Source: Erigeron canadensis
Lineage: Eukaryota > Streptophyta > Magnoliopsida > Asterales > Asteraceae
Length of the DNA stretch: 64,000 bases
Assembly (NCBI RefSeq): GCF_010389155.1
Contig: NC_057761.1
Coordinates: 498,501-562,500, forward strand
Direction: 5' to 3'
The translations under genes were made by a program, and so were the position numbers. Below the pieces are notes generated by a model, which saw only the letters and a program-made list of their open reading frames with translations, made no database searches and was not told where the DNA came from. How positions within the stretch are numbered: position 1 is the first letter of the stretch; every line of letters starts with the position of its first letter. Positions 36,668 to 48,013 of this stretch are shown here, one piece after another.

Positions 36668-37078
36668 TCAACTACCTATACTATATTATAAAGAGATTTC
36701 CCCTATCTACATTTTAAGTTTCAACATTTACTTTTCCAAAGTACTCATATATCAATTCTATATTTACCTAACACTTTTTCTCTCTCCTCAAATCTCAACC
36801 AATCTTTTTTTTTTCTCTCTCCTCCATAAATTATTTATTCTTCTAATTCATTCAAAATCTTTTATCTCAAAAGCCGTACATCGATAAATTATAAAAATTA
36901 TATGGGTGTTCTTAAAATTTCATGCTCTTTCATTAGAGATGTCATTCGATATACTTTCGACGAATTTTTTAAATTCGAGGACGAAGCCCGTACGGCTAAG
37001 ACATTTGGCTATCACACTCTATGACCTATAACACCCATCGTATCACCGCCGCAACGCGCGGGTACTTGCTCTCGTATA
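36668..37078 (+). mobile_element. Helitron-like non-autonomous element, copy 3
   Basis: The start resembles plant Helitron 5' ends (CCTATACTATATTATAAAGA) and the end carries CCGCCGCAACGCGCGGGTAC, the GC-rich stem-loop usual just before CTRR. The final CTRR is altered (TTGCTCTCGTATA). No coding content; short apparent frames are shared by all copies and are not protein-like. Confidence 0.55.
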
Positions 37079-38380
37079 AATATAAATATTATCAAATGAA
37101 ATTCAACTTTTTAAAAAAAAATACACATATAAGAAACCATGTGTCAATAAACCAACATAGAGCGTGAAATTATATGAGAGATTGCATGTACTAAACGTGA
37201 GGTGGAGGTCACCGGCCGACATGACCAACAAATTTTCCACTAATATAAGTTAAAGGTAACATATGTCAATAATATAAGGTCAACAATAATAAACTAATCC
37301 CACTCGGTTTGCTACTTTGCTAGATGCCCGGGTACAAATCACGGTCTCCGCATGCCCGTGTTTTTGTTTAAAGAAAACTTTCAAAATTTATTAAAACTTT
37401 AAGAGAATAAAAATCTAACAAGAGGTTAGAGAGTACAATAAAATTAAAATTATACCATTTTTGTTAATCAATATGGTTTGAAATTGATTAGATAGACAGC
37501 CACGGAAAGCTTGTGGTTTTAACTTTCATAGTTCCATTGTGGTGAAATGGATTGGCCGGGTTTGCTAGAGAATATGCAATTGTTCCAAACTTTGTCTAAA
37601 AGTACGCCAAGATGATTAAAATGATTAGCTTACACTTCTTGGGGCCTACAACATGTTTATTGTGAAGATCAGACAATTTTTGCACAGTGAACGGTTTTAC
37701 CAATAGAATTTTATCCATGAAAGCACTAGACTCCATAATGTATTTGTGAACGGGCAAAACTTCATTAGATGAGTCTTTAATTTATTTCAACAAAAATGTA
37801 TAGAAATGATCTTATAATCTGTGACTTTAATTCGTGAGTGATGCTTTTATTTGGATATTTGATAATCTTATTTTTTTTAATCCAACCAAAACTTTACATT
37901 TGCTATCGTTAGGACAACGATGACCATTCACAAAACCCGTAACTCACCAACCATACTAATACATGTCGAGCTAACCTATAACTCACCTACATCTATCATA
38001 CCATTGAATAGGCTAGATGATTAAAACATGTCAACTAACTAATCAATTACATATCTTCTTTTAGTTATGCAGAAGAAATCGACATATAGTTCTTTTAAGT
38101 TACTCCTCAAATATCGGCATCTTTTAGCATCAACACATACACATTTCAACACATCGACAATTCGACATCATGTTAGTAGTAAATGTTAGAGCCTGCATAT
38201 TGTAGTTACCATTTATCCATTTATTTGGTAATACCAAATATGTGACCGTTTTTCTAAATTTTTTTTATAAAGTTTACCTTGATTTTACTTCTTTAAACAT
38301 TTTTTCATTTTTTTACATTAAATCTCTTTTACTTTTTTATTATTTGTCTCTTTACCTCTTTCATTACCCACTCAACAAAA
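37079..38380. other. Spacer without recognised features
   Basis: No gene, repeat pair or element end was identified. Confidence 0.4.
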
Positions 38381-38607
38381 TGAATCCTTACACAAACAAA
38401 TACATCAAGAAAGATCCGACACAAGATTCACACACCACCACCTCAACAACGTTATATTCCATCCTCCGCAACTTACCCAACAAACATATAAAGAGGCGAA
38501 TTTGCAATAAACAAGAAAGGAGGCTCGCCCGACAATTGATCACGATGGCCGCCATCTGTGAATGTGAGAAACTTCCACGAGATTTGTTACAATTTCAAGT
38601 CGCTTAA
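38381..38607 (+). CDS. Short ORF of unknown status
   Basis: From ATG 38381 the frame gives 75 residues, rich in charged residues after residue 30 (RRICNKQERRLARQL). Codons beyond the TAA continue sensibly for about 35 more residues (EHVCNTILDITNVYR). This could be the remnant of a gene or an element protein. I do not recognise it, and the T-rich DNA upstream shows no clear promoter. Function is unknown and it may be chance. Confidence 0.25.
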
Positions 38608-39000
38608 CAACGACAAAAGGTGATGGATCAAGACATTCAGATATTTGCGCATCCTCGCGATCATTTGGTTGAACATGTGTGTAACACGATCTTGGACATC
38701 ACCAATGTATACAGATGATCCCACTATCATTGTTTTGGTGGTGTTGTTTCAATACTTTTCTTTTAGTATTGTTGCTTTAGGATTTCTAGTTTTTTTAATT
38801 TAGTTGCATTGTCTTTTGATTTTAATGAAATTTTAGATTTTTATATAAGTGTAGGGTTTAATCGATAACATTTGGCTAGGAAAGAATTGATGAAAATTAA
38901 CACTAAACCCGTAAATTTACACATTTTAACAAGTTTTGATTCTTATATTTAGTTTTACATATGAACTTCTTATTAACTAGAATATTGTCTTACCAAAATG

Positions 39001-39086
39001 TGTCAAAATGAACTTGTTGATACATCTTTCACCCAAAATCAAAATGTGTCAAAATGAACTTGTTGATACATCTTTCACCCAAAATC
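39001..39086 (+). repeat. 46-bp tandem duplication
   Basis: The unit beginning TGTCAAAATGAACTTGTTGA starts at 39001 and again at 39047. Confidence 0.9.
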
Positions 39087-39359
39087 TAACTGTGTTGAAT
39101 CAGTGGTTGAAATTTTCTTGCATTTGGAGACAGGGGTCATTGGTTCGATCATCATATCTAGCAAGGCTGGAGGTCCTTTTATAAGATAATAATTTTAACA
39201 ACCTCTCTACCTTTTGGTTGAACCTGAAAGCAATTTCTCTATCTTTGGTAAGATGTAAATATATCTACATCTCAACCTTTTCTATACACCATCGAAAATG
39301 ATATTTAAGAACCAAAACCCGAAAGAAAAAACAATATTAAAAGTTACTATACTTTTTCA
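39085..39359 (+). mobile_element. tRNA-derived SINE-like element
   Basis: A pol III A-box-like segment (TTGAATCAGTGGTTG, near 39095-39109) and a B box (GGTTCGATC, 39142-39150) are spaced as in tRNA-derived SINEs. Downstream it shares CTACATCT.AACCTT and ACACC.TCGA with the insert at 50734-50920. The 3' end is A/T-rich and its exact limit is uncertain. Confidence 0.6.
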
Positions 39360-40569
39360 TCTTAAACCCTTATGAAAACTTTTTCCATCCACATGATATG
39401 TCTCATGCATTTGTACCGTACCTGATTAACATATCTTGATTGGTGAAATCCCTACTCTTAAAAGCCATTTAAAAACTATCAATCCACGTATCTATAATAT
39501 ATGCATGTATGATGTATTTCTTTATAAAAAAGTTTTTTTTATTGACATTTAAGGTCATAAATTAGTAAGAAAATCGGAATTTTTTTATTTAACTGATTAA
39601 ATGAAATTGAGTAATTAGATGTTAAACAATATTGGCAATTGGTACCGCTACTATATAACCACAAGATGAAGATTGTAAGGTCATAGTTAATTTCAAATTT
39701 TGTTAATAAAAAGTGGAGAAATATATTATGCGCTTCATGTGTGAAGATGATGCTTCATCGGACATGAATTATATGCGGTGTGTGTTTTGGGTATCAATAT
39801 GATACATGTAACCAAAAAATTACCATCCATTTACCCCGATATGGCAATTGGTAATTTGGAAAACCCTAAAAATATTTACCTAATAATTCCCTTTATTTCA
39901 TAAAAATTTGATATATATACTTCCGTTATTATATTTCTTCATCGCCTCTCTTTGGTAGGAGGTTGGTAAGAGGTTGTTTGGGTCAATGTTTTCACGACCG
40001 GACCGGACCGGACGGCCGTACCAGTTAAGCGGGAATCGGCAGCCTTAGCGGTTCGGCTATATATGTTGAACCGGACTTGCACCCAACCGTCCGATTGAAC
40101 CGGGAGCCGGGGGTTGAACCAGAAACCGGCGGATCCGGGTTTTGATTTTCTTTTACTTGGGCAAAAATTTGTTATTGCACCGTGGAGGAATGACGGTCAA
40201 AACACATGAGAAACTTGAATGTAAGCAAATATATGCGATCATGTCGGCAGCGACGGCGGAGATCTTTGCGGTGAGGTCGGCGGCGAAGGGAGAAATAGAA
40301 ATGAGAGAATGGGAGCTGGAGTCGTAACTTCATATCGGAAGATAGGGTGACTGAGTTTTCCTTTGTAGTTTACTTCAGATAGGAGAGAAAGAAATGTTGG
40401 GCTATGTGCTATAAAATTGTTTGAGTAATTTTGTAAATGAATGTGAAATTTGCCGTTCAAAAAGAAGATTTGTAAATGAATGGTCAAACTTAATTGACAT
40501 GTTATAGAAAGAAGGGAAAGTTGGTATAGTGGGAAACAACTCATATTTTCCATCTATGGTTTTAATGTA

Positions 40570-40816
40570 CTCCCTCCGTCGTCCACTTCCTAATTTTAAA
40601 AGTCATTTTCTTTATAACTTTAACCTAAATTATTTTTATTTGTATTGCGTAATACTTGATGAAAATTATATGAAAAGATAAAGGCTTAGATGTGTTTTCA
40701 TTAGGTATAACTTTCGTCAAGTATTATATAATACAATAAAAAATATTTAAGGTCAAACTTACAAAAAATAGACTTTAAATATTCAAAACTGAACACAATT
40801 AGTGGGACGGAGGGAG
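40570..40816. mobile_element. Stowaway-like MITE (Tc1/mariner type)
   Basis: The 247-bp element starts CTCCCTCCGTC and ends GTGGGACGGAGGGAG, with TA on both sides (40568-40569, 40817-40818). These are the typical Stowaway TIR and TA target. Confidence 0.88.
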
Positions 40817-40874
40817 TATTATATTAGTACGTATTAAATTATTATTATATAGCATAATATAAATATAAATTAAA

Positions 40875-42069
40875 GGGTTAAATGCAAATTTCGTCCGGTT
40901 ATTCAAAAAACGACTCTTTCATCCCTCTGTTAGTTTTTATTTTATTTTTTTCATCCCTGTGGTCTGACTTCCGTTAAAAACCAGACGGTCCCTGTTGTTA
41001 ACTCTCCCACGTGCAAGTCACGTGAGAGGCAGTTATGTCATTTTACCCACCTCCTTTCTTATTTCTTCTTTCAACCTAAACAAATAAACTTAAAAACAAA
41101 TAAATAAAACTATCATACAAACACAGCGGAGAAAATCTATATACACTTTAGGTCTACATCTATATCAATTTCTATATCCATCCATCCATAGATAGATTTA
41201 TATAAATTTGGGTCTATATTTATATCAATTTATATCTAAATTTGGGTCAATATTTATATCAATTTGTATCATACTCCATATACACGGCCATTATACAAAC
41301 AAACTAAACCCAAACTAAAATTTAAACCACACCTGTAAATTTGGATCTCGGCTTTTGAGGAGCCCGAATACAAACACATACATACATCTGCGTATATCTC
41401 AAAACTCACTTACAACAACAAACCTATTACAATTCAGGAGTAAGCAATCACAGTTATCATTCCATCTCGATTTCTTGGCCGGATCTGGTACAATCATATT
41501 TGGAGAAGCACTTTTTTTTTTCAGTAAAAAGCTAGGCTTCTGAAATAATTAAACTAATTGGGTTATAACTGAATTCAATTTGGTTTGGATGAAAACTGAA
41601 TTTGATATAATGAAACTAATTTAGGATTCAGGTAGAAACAGAGTGAATCTATGTTTAGAAAAAGGATTAAACCAGTTAGAAAAACTCACCTCTGAAATGT
41701 GATTGTATTTCTACGAAAATGAATAAAACCCAGGTGAGGATATGGAATGAAATCAGAAATCAGAGGGGTTTTGGTTAGCTTAGCTCGAAGCAATCGATTT
41801 GGTAAGATAGTTTTTGTTTTTGGGTTTAAGTTGTATTTCATGGGTTTTGTTGAGATGACACAACTGGCAAGAGAATGAACATGGATAAAGGCAGATAAAA
41901 TGACCAAAATGTCCCTCACATGACTTGCATGTAGAGGAGTTAACGACAGGATTGAGTGGGTTTTAACGGAAGTCAGACCACAGTAGGGATGACAAACAAA
42001 CCCAAAAACTAACAGAGGAATGAAAGACGTTTTTCGAAAAACCACAAGGACGAAATTTGCATTTAACCC
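40875..42069. mobile_element. Non-autonomous MULE, 9-bp TSD TAAATTAAA
   Basis: Inverted repeats of about 190 bp start GGGTTAAATGCAAATTTCGT and include GGTCTGACTTCCGTTAAAA. The flanking 9-mers TAAATTAAA (40866-40874, 42070-42078) are identical. The element is 1195 bp, has no transposase, and lies within the hAT element, so it is younger. Short ORFs inside are not credible. Confidence 0.9.
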
Positions 42070-43524
42070 TAAATTAAATATATAATACATATACTAGTTT
42101 TTATAAAACGGCAATTGCTAATAGTATGTATCTCTATATATATATAATTCTCTATCCCAATTTGATGATGTGACATATCTCAGAACTCGTCACATCATCT
42201 TTTTCCTACGTGACGATCTCAAGTCGTTAGTCTCTTAAACGTTGACACGTAAGCTAACACCTATACATACTTGACAAATCATCATCATAGGTTTTATTAA
42301 TTATGAATAAATAGCATATTAAAAAGTCATAAGCATGATTAGAACCCACAATCTCAAGTTTTTTATGTGAAACATAAACCACTTGATCTAATGAGATTTT
42401 TGTTTATATTTTGAAAAACATGATAGATATTCGGTCTAAAATCCCACAAAAAATTATTAAAAATATTATTTATATAATTAGATGACACTTAACATATATA
42501 TAAAAGAGATATATGATAATAGTTTCTTACCTAAAATATATATTAATGACATATTCCATATTTATAAAAAAAGTTTCCATATTTTAAAGATCTTTTTAAT
42601 TCTTATTAAAAAATAATAATGATTCTTAATTTTTTTTAATATAATATCTTTTGAGATGTAAACTTTTTAAATTTATATTTAATTTATATTTTCCAACATA
42701 AATATATTGCAAAAATATAAATTTTAGATTACTTGAAACATAAAAAAATGTTGTCTTAATTTAAGTTGAATTCATGTTTTTATATACTCTATATTTAATT
42801 CTTTGAGGGTGGACGTAATACGTAAGGAGGCAAGGTGGTGATCGACCAGTGACCAGTTGGAACACCACCCACCCTGTGGGTACCAAAGGGGTGGGTAGCA
42901 AAGTGGTGATGGTGGTGTAAATTTGGTTTCTTTCTCACCCTCTCATCTTTTCAGTTTTATCTTTTTCTTTGTTTTTTATCACTCTCAACCTCACTCAATA
43001 TGTATATTATGTATGTTAATATGAAAAGAAAGTAAATACGTACAAAAATATAGAAAACAAAGGTGAAACTATTTCTCATTCAATGACTGAATAAACCTTA
43101 AATAAGGAAATAAGGAAATAAACTACCAACTTTACCTAAGGAATTGGTCATGGATATGACCCATAATGTCCATATTCTCAATTGCATATAATTCGGTCAA
43201 CCCCATGACTTTATACCATTTATTTGAAGCAACACTAAAACCAACTCAAATACTAACTTAAATAAAACCAACTCAAACTAGATAATATGACTGAGTCAAG
43301 ATTAATTCCTACATAGACGGTGAGAGAATGGTGAAATATTCATTGCTTGTAGAAGGGGTGATGGAGGATGAAAAAAAGTGAAGATTTATCTTGAGGTTTA
43401 TAATTTTTCCTTCTAATAATGTTTATTACTTTGTCATTTGATATTTTACTTCATTACATAAAAAAATATCTTCGTTCTTCGATGACAGTTTTTTTTATAT
43501 TGAACATTTGTTGAACTATTTGAT

Positions 43525-43570
43525 AGAAATTTTTGTTATCTCGTGCAACGCACGGGGCTAAACCTAATAA
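43525..43570 (+). mobile_element. Possible Helitron 3' end
   Basis: CTCGTGCAACGCACGGGGCTAA (43541-43562) forms the small GC-rich stem seen just before Helitron 3' termini in plants; the ending CCTAATAA lacks a clean CTRR. The 5' end was not found. Confidence 0.35.
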
Positions 43571-43892
43571 TATATATTTTTTATATATAAATTAAATGTG
43601 TTCTTATTTATGTCATATATTTTTATCATACTTATAATTTATCCGGTTCGACCGATCCAACCAGTAACCGATAAAAAAAGCCGGTTGTTTGATCTGGTCC
43701 GGTTATGAAAACATTGGTTTGGGTACTTAAAAAAAGGGGATGTATGAAAGAAAAGCTGGAAAAGGGAAAGATATGTACTCTATCGATCTAGTACACGTGG
43801 CCCAATGGACAACATGTTGACTACCAAATTACCAATCACCAAATACCACATTTTTATAAACACAAAATAGTTGGCAAAAAAATAAACTTCCT

Positions 43893-43899
43893 TATATAA
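43893..43899 (+). promoter_or_regulatory. Putative TATA box of the TBL gene
   Basis: TATATAA lies about 190 bp before the start codon and just outside the hAT element. The distance and the pyrimidine-rich leader after it fit a plant core promoter, but no transcript evidence is available. Confidence 0.5.
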
Positions 43900-44090
43900 T
43901 GAATGGCTTTCTCTGTTGTGTTTCTTGACCCAATCTCCACCCCACCCTCAATCTTCCCATCCCCACCCTACCGACTGACAAAAGCCACACCAAAACCCTA
44001 CAATCCTTCACTTATTTTAATAACAAAAAGATCAAGACTTTGAAAGAAAAAACAACTGGGGTTTTGTTGTGGTTGTTGCATTTATGAAAA

Positions 44091-45719
44091 ATGGGCATTC
44101 CAAATCCTTTTAAAGACCATCCCCATTCTCTTAGAAGGAAACTGTTGCCTTATGCTCTGTATATTTTGCTCTTTTTAGCCATCTTTCATTTATACTTCTT
44201 CCCTTCCTCTACCTCCCTTCCCTCCACCACCACCACCACCATCACCGCCGCAGGCTCCGCCGATCATCTTACAATACCTACACCTGCTTCGAAAGGTACA
44301 ATCTTTATACCCATTAAAAATAATGCTATATATATATAAAGTTGTAATCTTTTTACTAATCGGAACTTTTTCTTGGGGTTTTAGTTTTCTTGCACTGTTT
44401 CTATGTATGCGACAAAACCATTAATTAAACTATCTTTTTCTTTACATTGAATGGATCTTGGGTTTTTGACTATATAGTCAACCATTTATGTTTTTGGTAG
44501 TATTAAAGTTGTAATCTTTTTACTAATTTAATCAAACCTTGGATGTATTGGGTTTTTGCATTTGGAAAACTAGTACGTATTAAATTTACAAATTCTTGAA
44601 TTTTTTTGTCTTTTTGTTTATGTTTTGTGTGACAATTTTTCAGCTTTTGTAAAAGAAGATGGTAGGACTAGGAGCAATAGTTGTGACTACACCAATGGGA
44701 AATGGGTCCATGACAAAAAGGGTCCATTATACAACTCAAGTGCATGTGGTACAATCAAAGATGGTCAGAACTGTGGTAGCCATGGCAGGCCAGATATGGA
44801 CTATCTCTATTGGAGATGGAAGCCTACCAAGTGCCATCTCCCCAGGTTTGACCCCAATACCTTCCTCCAATTAACCAGAGACAAACACGTGGCATTTGTT
44901 GGTGATTCCATTGCTAGGAACCAATTAGAATCCCTCCTATGTTTGCTTGCTACAGTCTCTGTTCCAAATCTTATTTACACCAATGGTGAAGACAACAAGT
45001 TCAGAAAATGGCATTTTGCTTCCCACAATGTTAATGTTTCGGTTTATTGGTCACCATTTCTTGTTAAGGGGTTTGAGAAATCAGAAGAAACTCCTTATAA
45101 TAGACTTTATTTGGATTCTGTTAATGATGTTTGGGCTAAAGATTTGGGTGAGATGGATATGGTTATTTTGTCAATTGGTCATTGGTATCTTCATCCTGCT
45201 GTCTTTTACTATGGCGATTCGGTACTAGGTTGTCATTATTGTAATGGCAAGAACTACACCGAGGTTGGTTTCTATGATGTTTTTGGGATGGCATTCAACA
45301 GTACCCTTAAGGCATTGGTTGATAGGCGGATTGATGTGATTGTAACAACGTTTTCACCCGCCCATTTTGAAGGCGATTGGGATTCATTAGAGGCTTGTTC
45401 AAAGACAAGACCTTTTGAGGAAAATGAGAAGAATCTAGAAGGGATGGACTATGAGATGAGAAAACAAGAGGTGGAACAGGTAATGGCGGCCAAGGAAAGC
45501 GCCAAGAATTCAAAGGATTTCCGTTTAGAGGCGTTAGATGTGTCTAAATTAGCATTGATGAGACCAGATGGACATCCGGGGGTTTACATGTATCCGTATC
45601 CTTTTGCTAATGGGAAACGGGAGAGGGTTCCAAACGACTGCGTTCATTGGTGCTTACCAGGGCCTATTGATACATGGAATGAGATTATGTTAGATATAAT
45701 GAAAAGATGGAATCTTTAG
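44091..45719 (+). CDS. Trichome birefringence-like polysaccharide O-acetyltransferase
   Basis: Two exons, 44091-44295 and 44644-45719 (GT..AG intron), give 426 residues. A hydrophobic segment at residues 18-38 predicts a type II Golgi membrane protein, followed by a Ser/Thr/Pro stem. The TBL (PMR5N) region carries CDYTNGKWV, NC, GRPD and YLYWRWKP; the DUF231/PC-esterase region has the catalytic GDSIARNQ (Ser156) and DCVHWCLPG (Asp400, His403). Family members move acetyl groups to wall polymers such as xyloglucan or xylan. The IKDGQNC..GRPD..YLYWRWKP context looks most like the AXY4/TBL19-27 group, but the substrate cannot be read from sequence. The length is usual for the family and no lesion was seen. 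A poly(A) signal AATAAA occurs at 45981. Confidence 0.9.
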
Positions 45720-48013
45720 ACGAACTTGGATTAGCATGTCCGGTTTCTTACAATCAATGTCGAGAATTTTGGTAAATCAGATCCTTTTGGATCAAGGAGA
45801 TCAGGAGATATAGTAAAGTACAGCATTAGCATTCTGAGTAGAACATGAAATGGTGCTCCTGAGAATTTGTTTGTTATTGATGTACAGATGAAATCACTTG
45901 ATATATTCTATAATCTTAAAAGGTAAATTCCAACACCATTAATGTAATTTAATGTATTATATATGCTCATATTATATGAAAATAAATGAAGAGGGGGCCT
46001 GCATACATTTGTTTGTCTTTAAGAACATGGATCTTGTTTGTTTATGTTGTTGTTCTTGGCTTGTTTAGATACTAAACACTTGTATTATGATTAAAATATA
46101 GTCTGTGAATAAGTCAGATTATGATTTAATTAATGTCACTGAGGATTGTTTAAGCAAGTCTCACAATATATATTATAAATGTATAATAATAGTGCATATA
46201 TTATATATGATGATGATGGATGAATGCTCACATGATGTTGATGAGAAAAGTTCATGTGTAGTCTCTTTTTTTTATAAAAACTTTATGTAAAGTGCCACAA
46301 CTACAAGGGTATCCAATGGATCCAGTCCAAATGAAACTCGAAAATTTTTACCTGTCAATTTCTTTGAAAGAAGCGCGTAACAGGGTAACACCACCATAGG
46401 TATTAGCGGCGACGTCGTCGCTAATACTGCGGGACCTGTTTGACAGACTGCAGTGATGGTTTACCGAAAGACGCGTCTGGGGGACCCACTATTAGCGGCG
46501 ACGTCGCCGCTAATACTAAACCCTAAAATTTTAAAAGGCAGCCGCTCCATCTTCCCTCACACATTATCCCCTCCAAACAGAAAATTCTTCCAAAAAGCAT
46601 TCCGGCCATCCCCCAAAACAAAAGAAACTCAGTTCCGGCGATCCATTTTGTATCTATATTCTGGCCTTCAATGATGCCCGTCTTCCTATCAAAAATCTAG
46701 CCACCCCACCCTTGATTTTGACGTATATCCGGCCGTTTTTGTTGTTACCGGGTTTTTTTTGGCGAAAATTCCTTGATGTCTAGTCATGTGCTTCACACAA
46801 AGTTAATGTTGATGGAAATTACTATAACTGATTTTTCAAGGCCAAATACCGTTATTGTTTAATGAGAATACAATGAATGGCCGACACAAGCAACCCATAT
46901 CCATAGCCAGCTCGACCGGCACAAAACTCCCAAGTCCTAACTAGGTCCAAAAAACACAGGTTCTCTGCTGTGTGGCCCATGTGGGGAGCAATAAGCACAA
47001 GACATGACAGTTTTTGGATTAGAAACTAAGGCAGGATGTGTATTTAGGGCAGACTTGACTTACCGACCGAATTGACCTGATACTATACATATTTGATCCA
47101 AAACATCACACCATCGCACGAACCCAACAACCTACATGGCACGTTTGACCTCAAACCAACCCGCCAAACCATCCACCTGGCAACCCATTTGACCAATGTG
47201 ACCAAAAACTAGCAAGCCAATCCAGCAGCCTACTGTTAATCAGGTTGGTGGGTTTGGACTAGAGTTAACCGGTTCTGAGTTGTTGAGTTTTTCCAACCTG
47301 ATTTTGACATCAAGTGTCGAGTATATTCAACCCGTCAACCCAAACCCGACCCGATTGCCAGTCCTTATTATAACTTGAGCGCAAATAATTTTCAACCATG
47401 TTTGAAACTTTGAATTTCTCTAAAGAAAAGAGAGAAAACCAAAGGCCAATTGTAAGCAGTTCTCGGTAGATAAAAAAAAATAAAAATTCAATATGGCATA
47501 TGATATGAGAGCAAAATGTGTTCAATCGGAGGCACATCATTGCATTGATAGAGAAAAGCAAAATATTAGTTTGTCAATCATTGATACGAGTAGTGTTCTA
47601 GAGATTAACAAAACCTGGTTTGCATGAACATAACGCCACATACCTAGTAGTAATTAATTAAAAACAAAAGCCTTGGTAGACAACAACCTCAACCACATAT
47701 AAAGATACCGACACACTAGCGATTGATATGAAAGTATGGAATTTCCTTCCATCTGCCCGCAGTGGCCCGATCACTGCAAGAATATATATGATAAGTTTGA
47801 AATTAAAATTTATTTATTGGAAAAGGCTGAAAAACTAGAAACAATATCTTGCTTTACAAGCACACAGTAAATTAAAAGAATTAATGTCAGTTTTATGAAT
47901 GAAGTTTGGCTCGGTGAAAAGAAAGCGATAAGAAATTAAGATTAAAAAAAGTAGGGGAGTTGAAAGGGTAGATAAAATATGACAGAAAGGAAAGGGGTCA
48001 AATCATTAACATA
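45720..48013. other. Intergenic region
   Basis: No gene is supported. Two GC-rich palindromes at 46401-46515 stand out and are listed separately. The segment 47080-47350 is rich in CCAACCC-type repeats of low complexity. Confidence 0.5.
46401..46515. repeat. Pair of 26-bp GC-rich palindromes
   Basis: The core AGCGGCGACGTCGCCGCT, extended by TATT/AATA arms, is a perfect palindrome at 46490-46515. A one-base variant (GTCGTCGCT) lies at 46401-46426, 89 bp away. The stretch between them is unusually GC-rich for the region. Confidence 0.85.

Larger units (their letters stand above)
39984..43716. mobile_element. Non-autonomous hAT-type element, 8-bp TSD GTTTGGGT
   Basis: The ends read CAATGTTTTCACGACCGGACC and, inverted, CAATGTTTTCATAACCGGACC. 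Identical 8-mers GTTTGGGT flank them at 39976-39983 and 43717-43724. An 8-bp duplication with short TIRs starting CA is the hAT signature. No transposase ORF exists inside the 3733 bp. It contains a Stowaway-like MITE, a MULE and probably a Helitron end. The right 1.6 kb has no recognised gene. Confidence 0.88.

Noticed and set aside
39142..39150. GGTTCGATC as part of a tRNA gene
   Set aside because: No cloverleaf can be drawn around it; the downstream sequence matches the SINE-like insert at 50734.
40142..40327. 61-codon ORF near the left hAT end
   Set aside because: No transposase motifs; it spans subterminal CCGG-rich sequence.
44659..45513. Overlapping ORFs in the TBL gene
   Set aside because: Shadow frames of the TBL second exon.
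47310..47561. 83-codon minus-strand ORF
   Set aside because: Low-complexity CCAACCC/GGGTTGG neighbourhood and no splice context.
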